From assembly GCA_037951105.1 (NCBI GenBank), contig JBAMJV010001353.1, positions 229,501 through 293,500 of the forward strand: a stretch of 64,000 bases of DNA, given 5' to 3'. This DNA is from Echinarachnius parma (taxonomy: Eukaryota; Echinodermata; Echinoidea; Clypeasteroida; Echinarachniidae). Below are more notes on the stretch, generated by a model. That model saw only the letters and a program-made list of their open reading frames with translations, was not told where the DNA came from and did no database searches. Positions within the stretch are counted from its first letter, which is position 1. The letters are not shown here.

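Noticed and set aside
62446-62478. Active hammerhead ribozyme
   Set aside because: Two of the conserved core bases differ and helix III has no loop; kept only as a degenerate resemblance.
60132-63416. Repeated identical 61- and 64-codon frames on both strands
   Set aside because: They recur only because the 463-bp unit recurs. No homology, no codon bias that I can see, and the single differences include a non-synonymous one. Could be tested with RNA or peptide data.
253-64000. Alternative identity as FAT, Dachsous or protocadherin-15
   Set aside because: No EGF or laminin-G domains before the membrane (FAT), and repeat-by-repeat anchors plus the membrane-adjacent segment fit CDH23 better. 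A profile search would settle it.

Overview
This is eukaryotic DNA: AT-rich, with canonical GT-AG introns, no rRNA or protein-coding operons, and many short non-autonomous transposons, SINEs, minisatellites and microsatellites. The repeat style (many 80-550 bp foldback and TIR elements, tRNA-headed SINEs with TATATAGCGC-(TAA)n ends) together with a cadherin-23 orthologue suggests a marine invertebrate deuterostome, most likely an echinoderm such as a sea urchin. The taxon is an inference.

One gene fills the window. It runs left to right on the + strand and encodes a giant cadherin. I resolved 60 internal exons (w1-w60) plus the first 3 bases of a 61st (w61), 9,874 nt or about 3,290 codons. 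All splice phases are compatible from end to end, with no stop. The gene is open at both ends: the signal-peptide exon lies upstream and most of the cytoplasmic tail downstream. From remembered human sequence, its repeats align one by one with cadherin-23 (CDH23), including the odd EC2-EC3 and EC12-EC13 linkers, the membrane-adjacent domain and a single TM helix. It has 29 extracellular cadherin (EC) repeats against 27 in human: one fewer between EC4 and EC7, and three extra between human EC23 and EC25.

Layout: 0.25-21 kb encodes EC1-EC6; 21-35 kb EC7-EC16; 35-49 kb EC17-EC27; 49.8-54.9 kb EC27-EC29; 55.2-56.4 kb the membrane-adjacent domain; 56.6 kb the TM helix; 59.9 kb the first cytoplasmic exon. 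Introns mostly run from 0.2 to 4 kb.

The most unusual content is in the introns. (1) Close to half of the exons have one or more decayed partial copies beside them, often with a piece of neighbouring intron. (2) A 3.4 kb array of a 463-bp unit sits in the last intron (60080-63505): about 4.2 copies one way, then about 3.2 copies inverted, nearly identical and GC-richer than the surroundings. It carries a degenerate hammerhead-like core. (3) A 29-copy, 42-43 bp minisatellite has grown inside a 90-bp MITE (50396-51670). (4) Elements are nested in elements, including one hAT-like insertion inside a decayed exon copy. No second protein-coding gene, tRNA gene or CRISPR array is supported.
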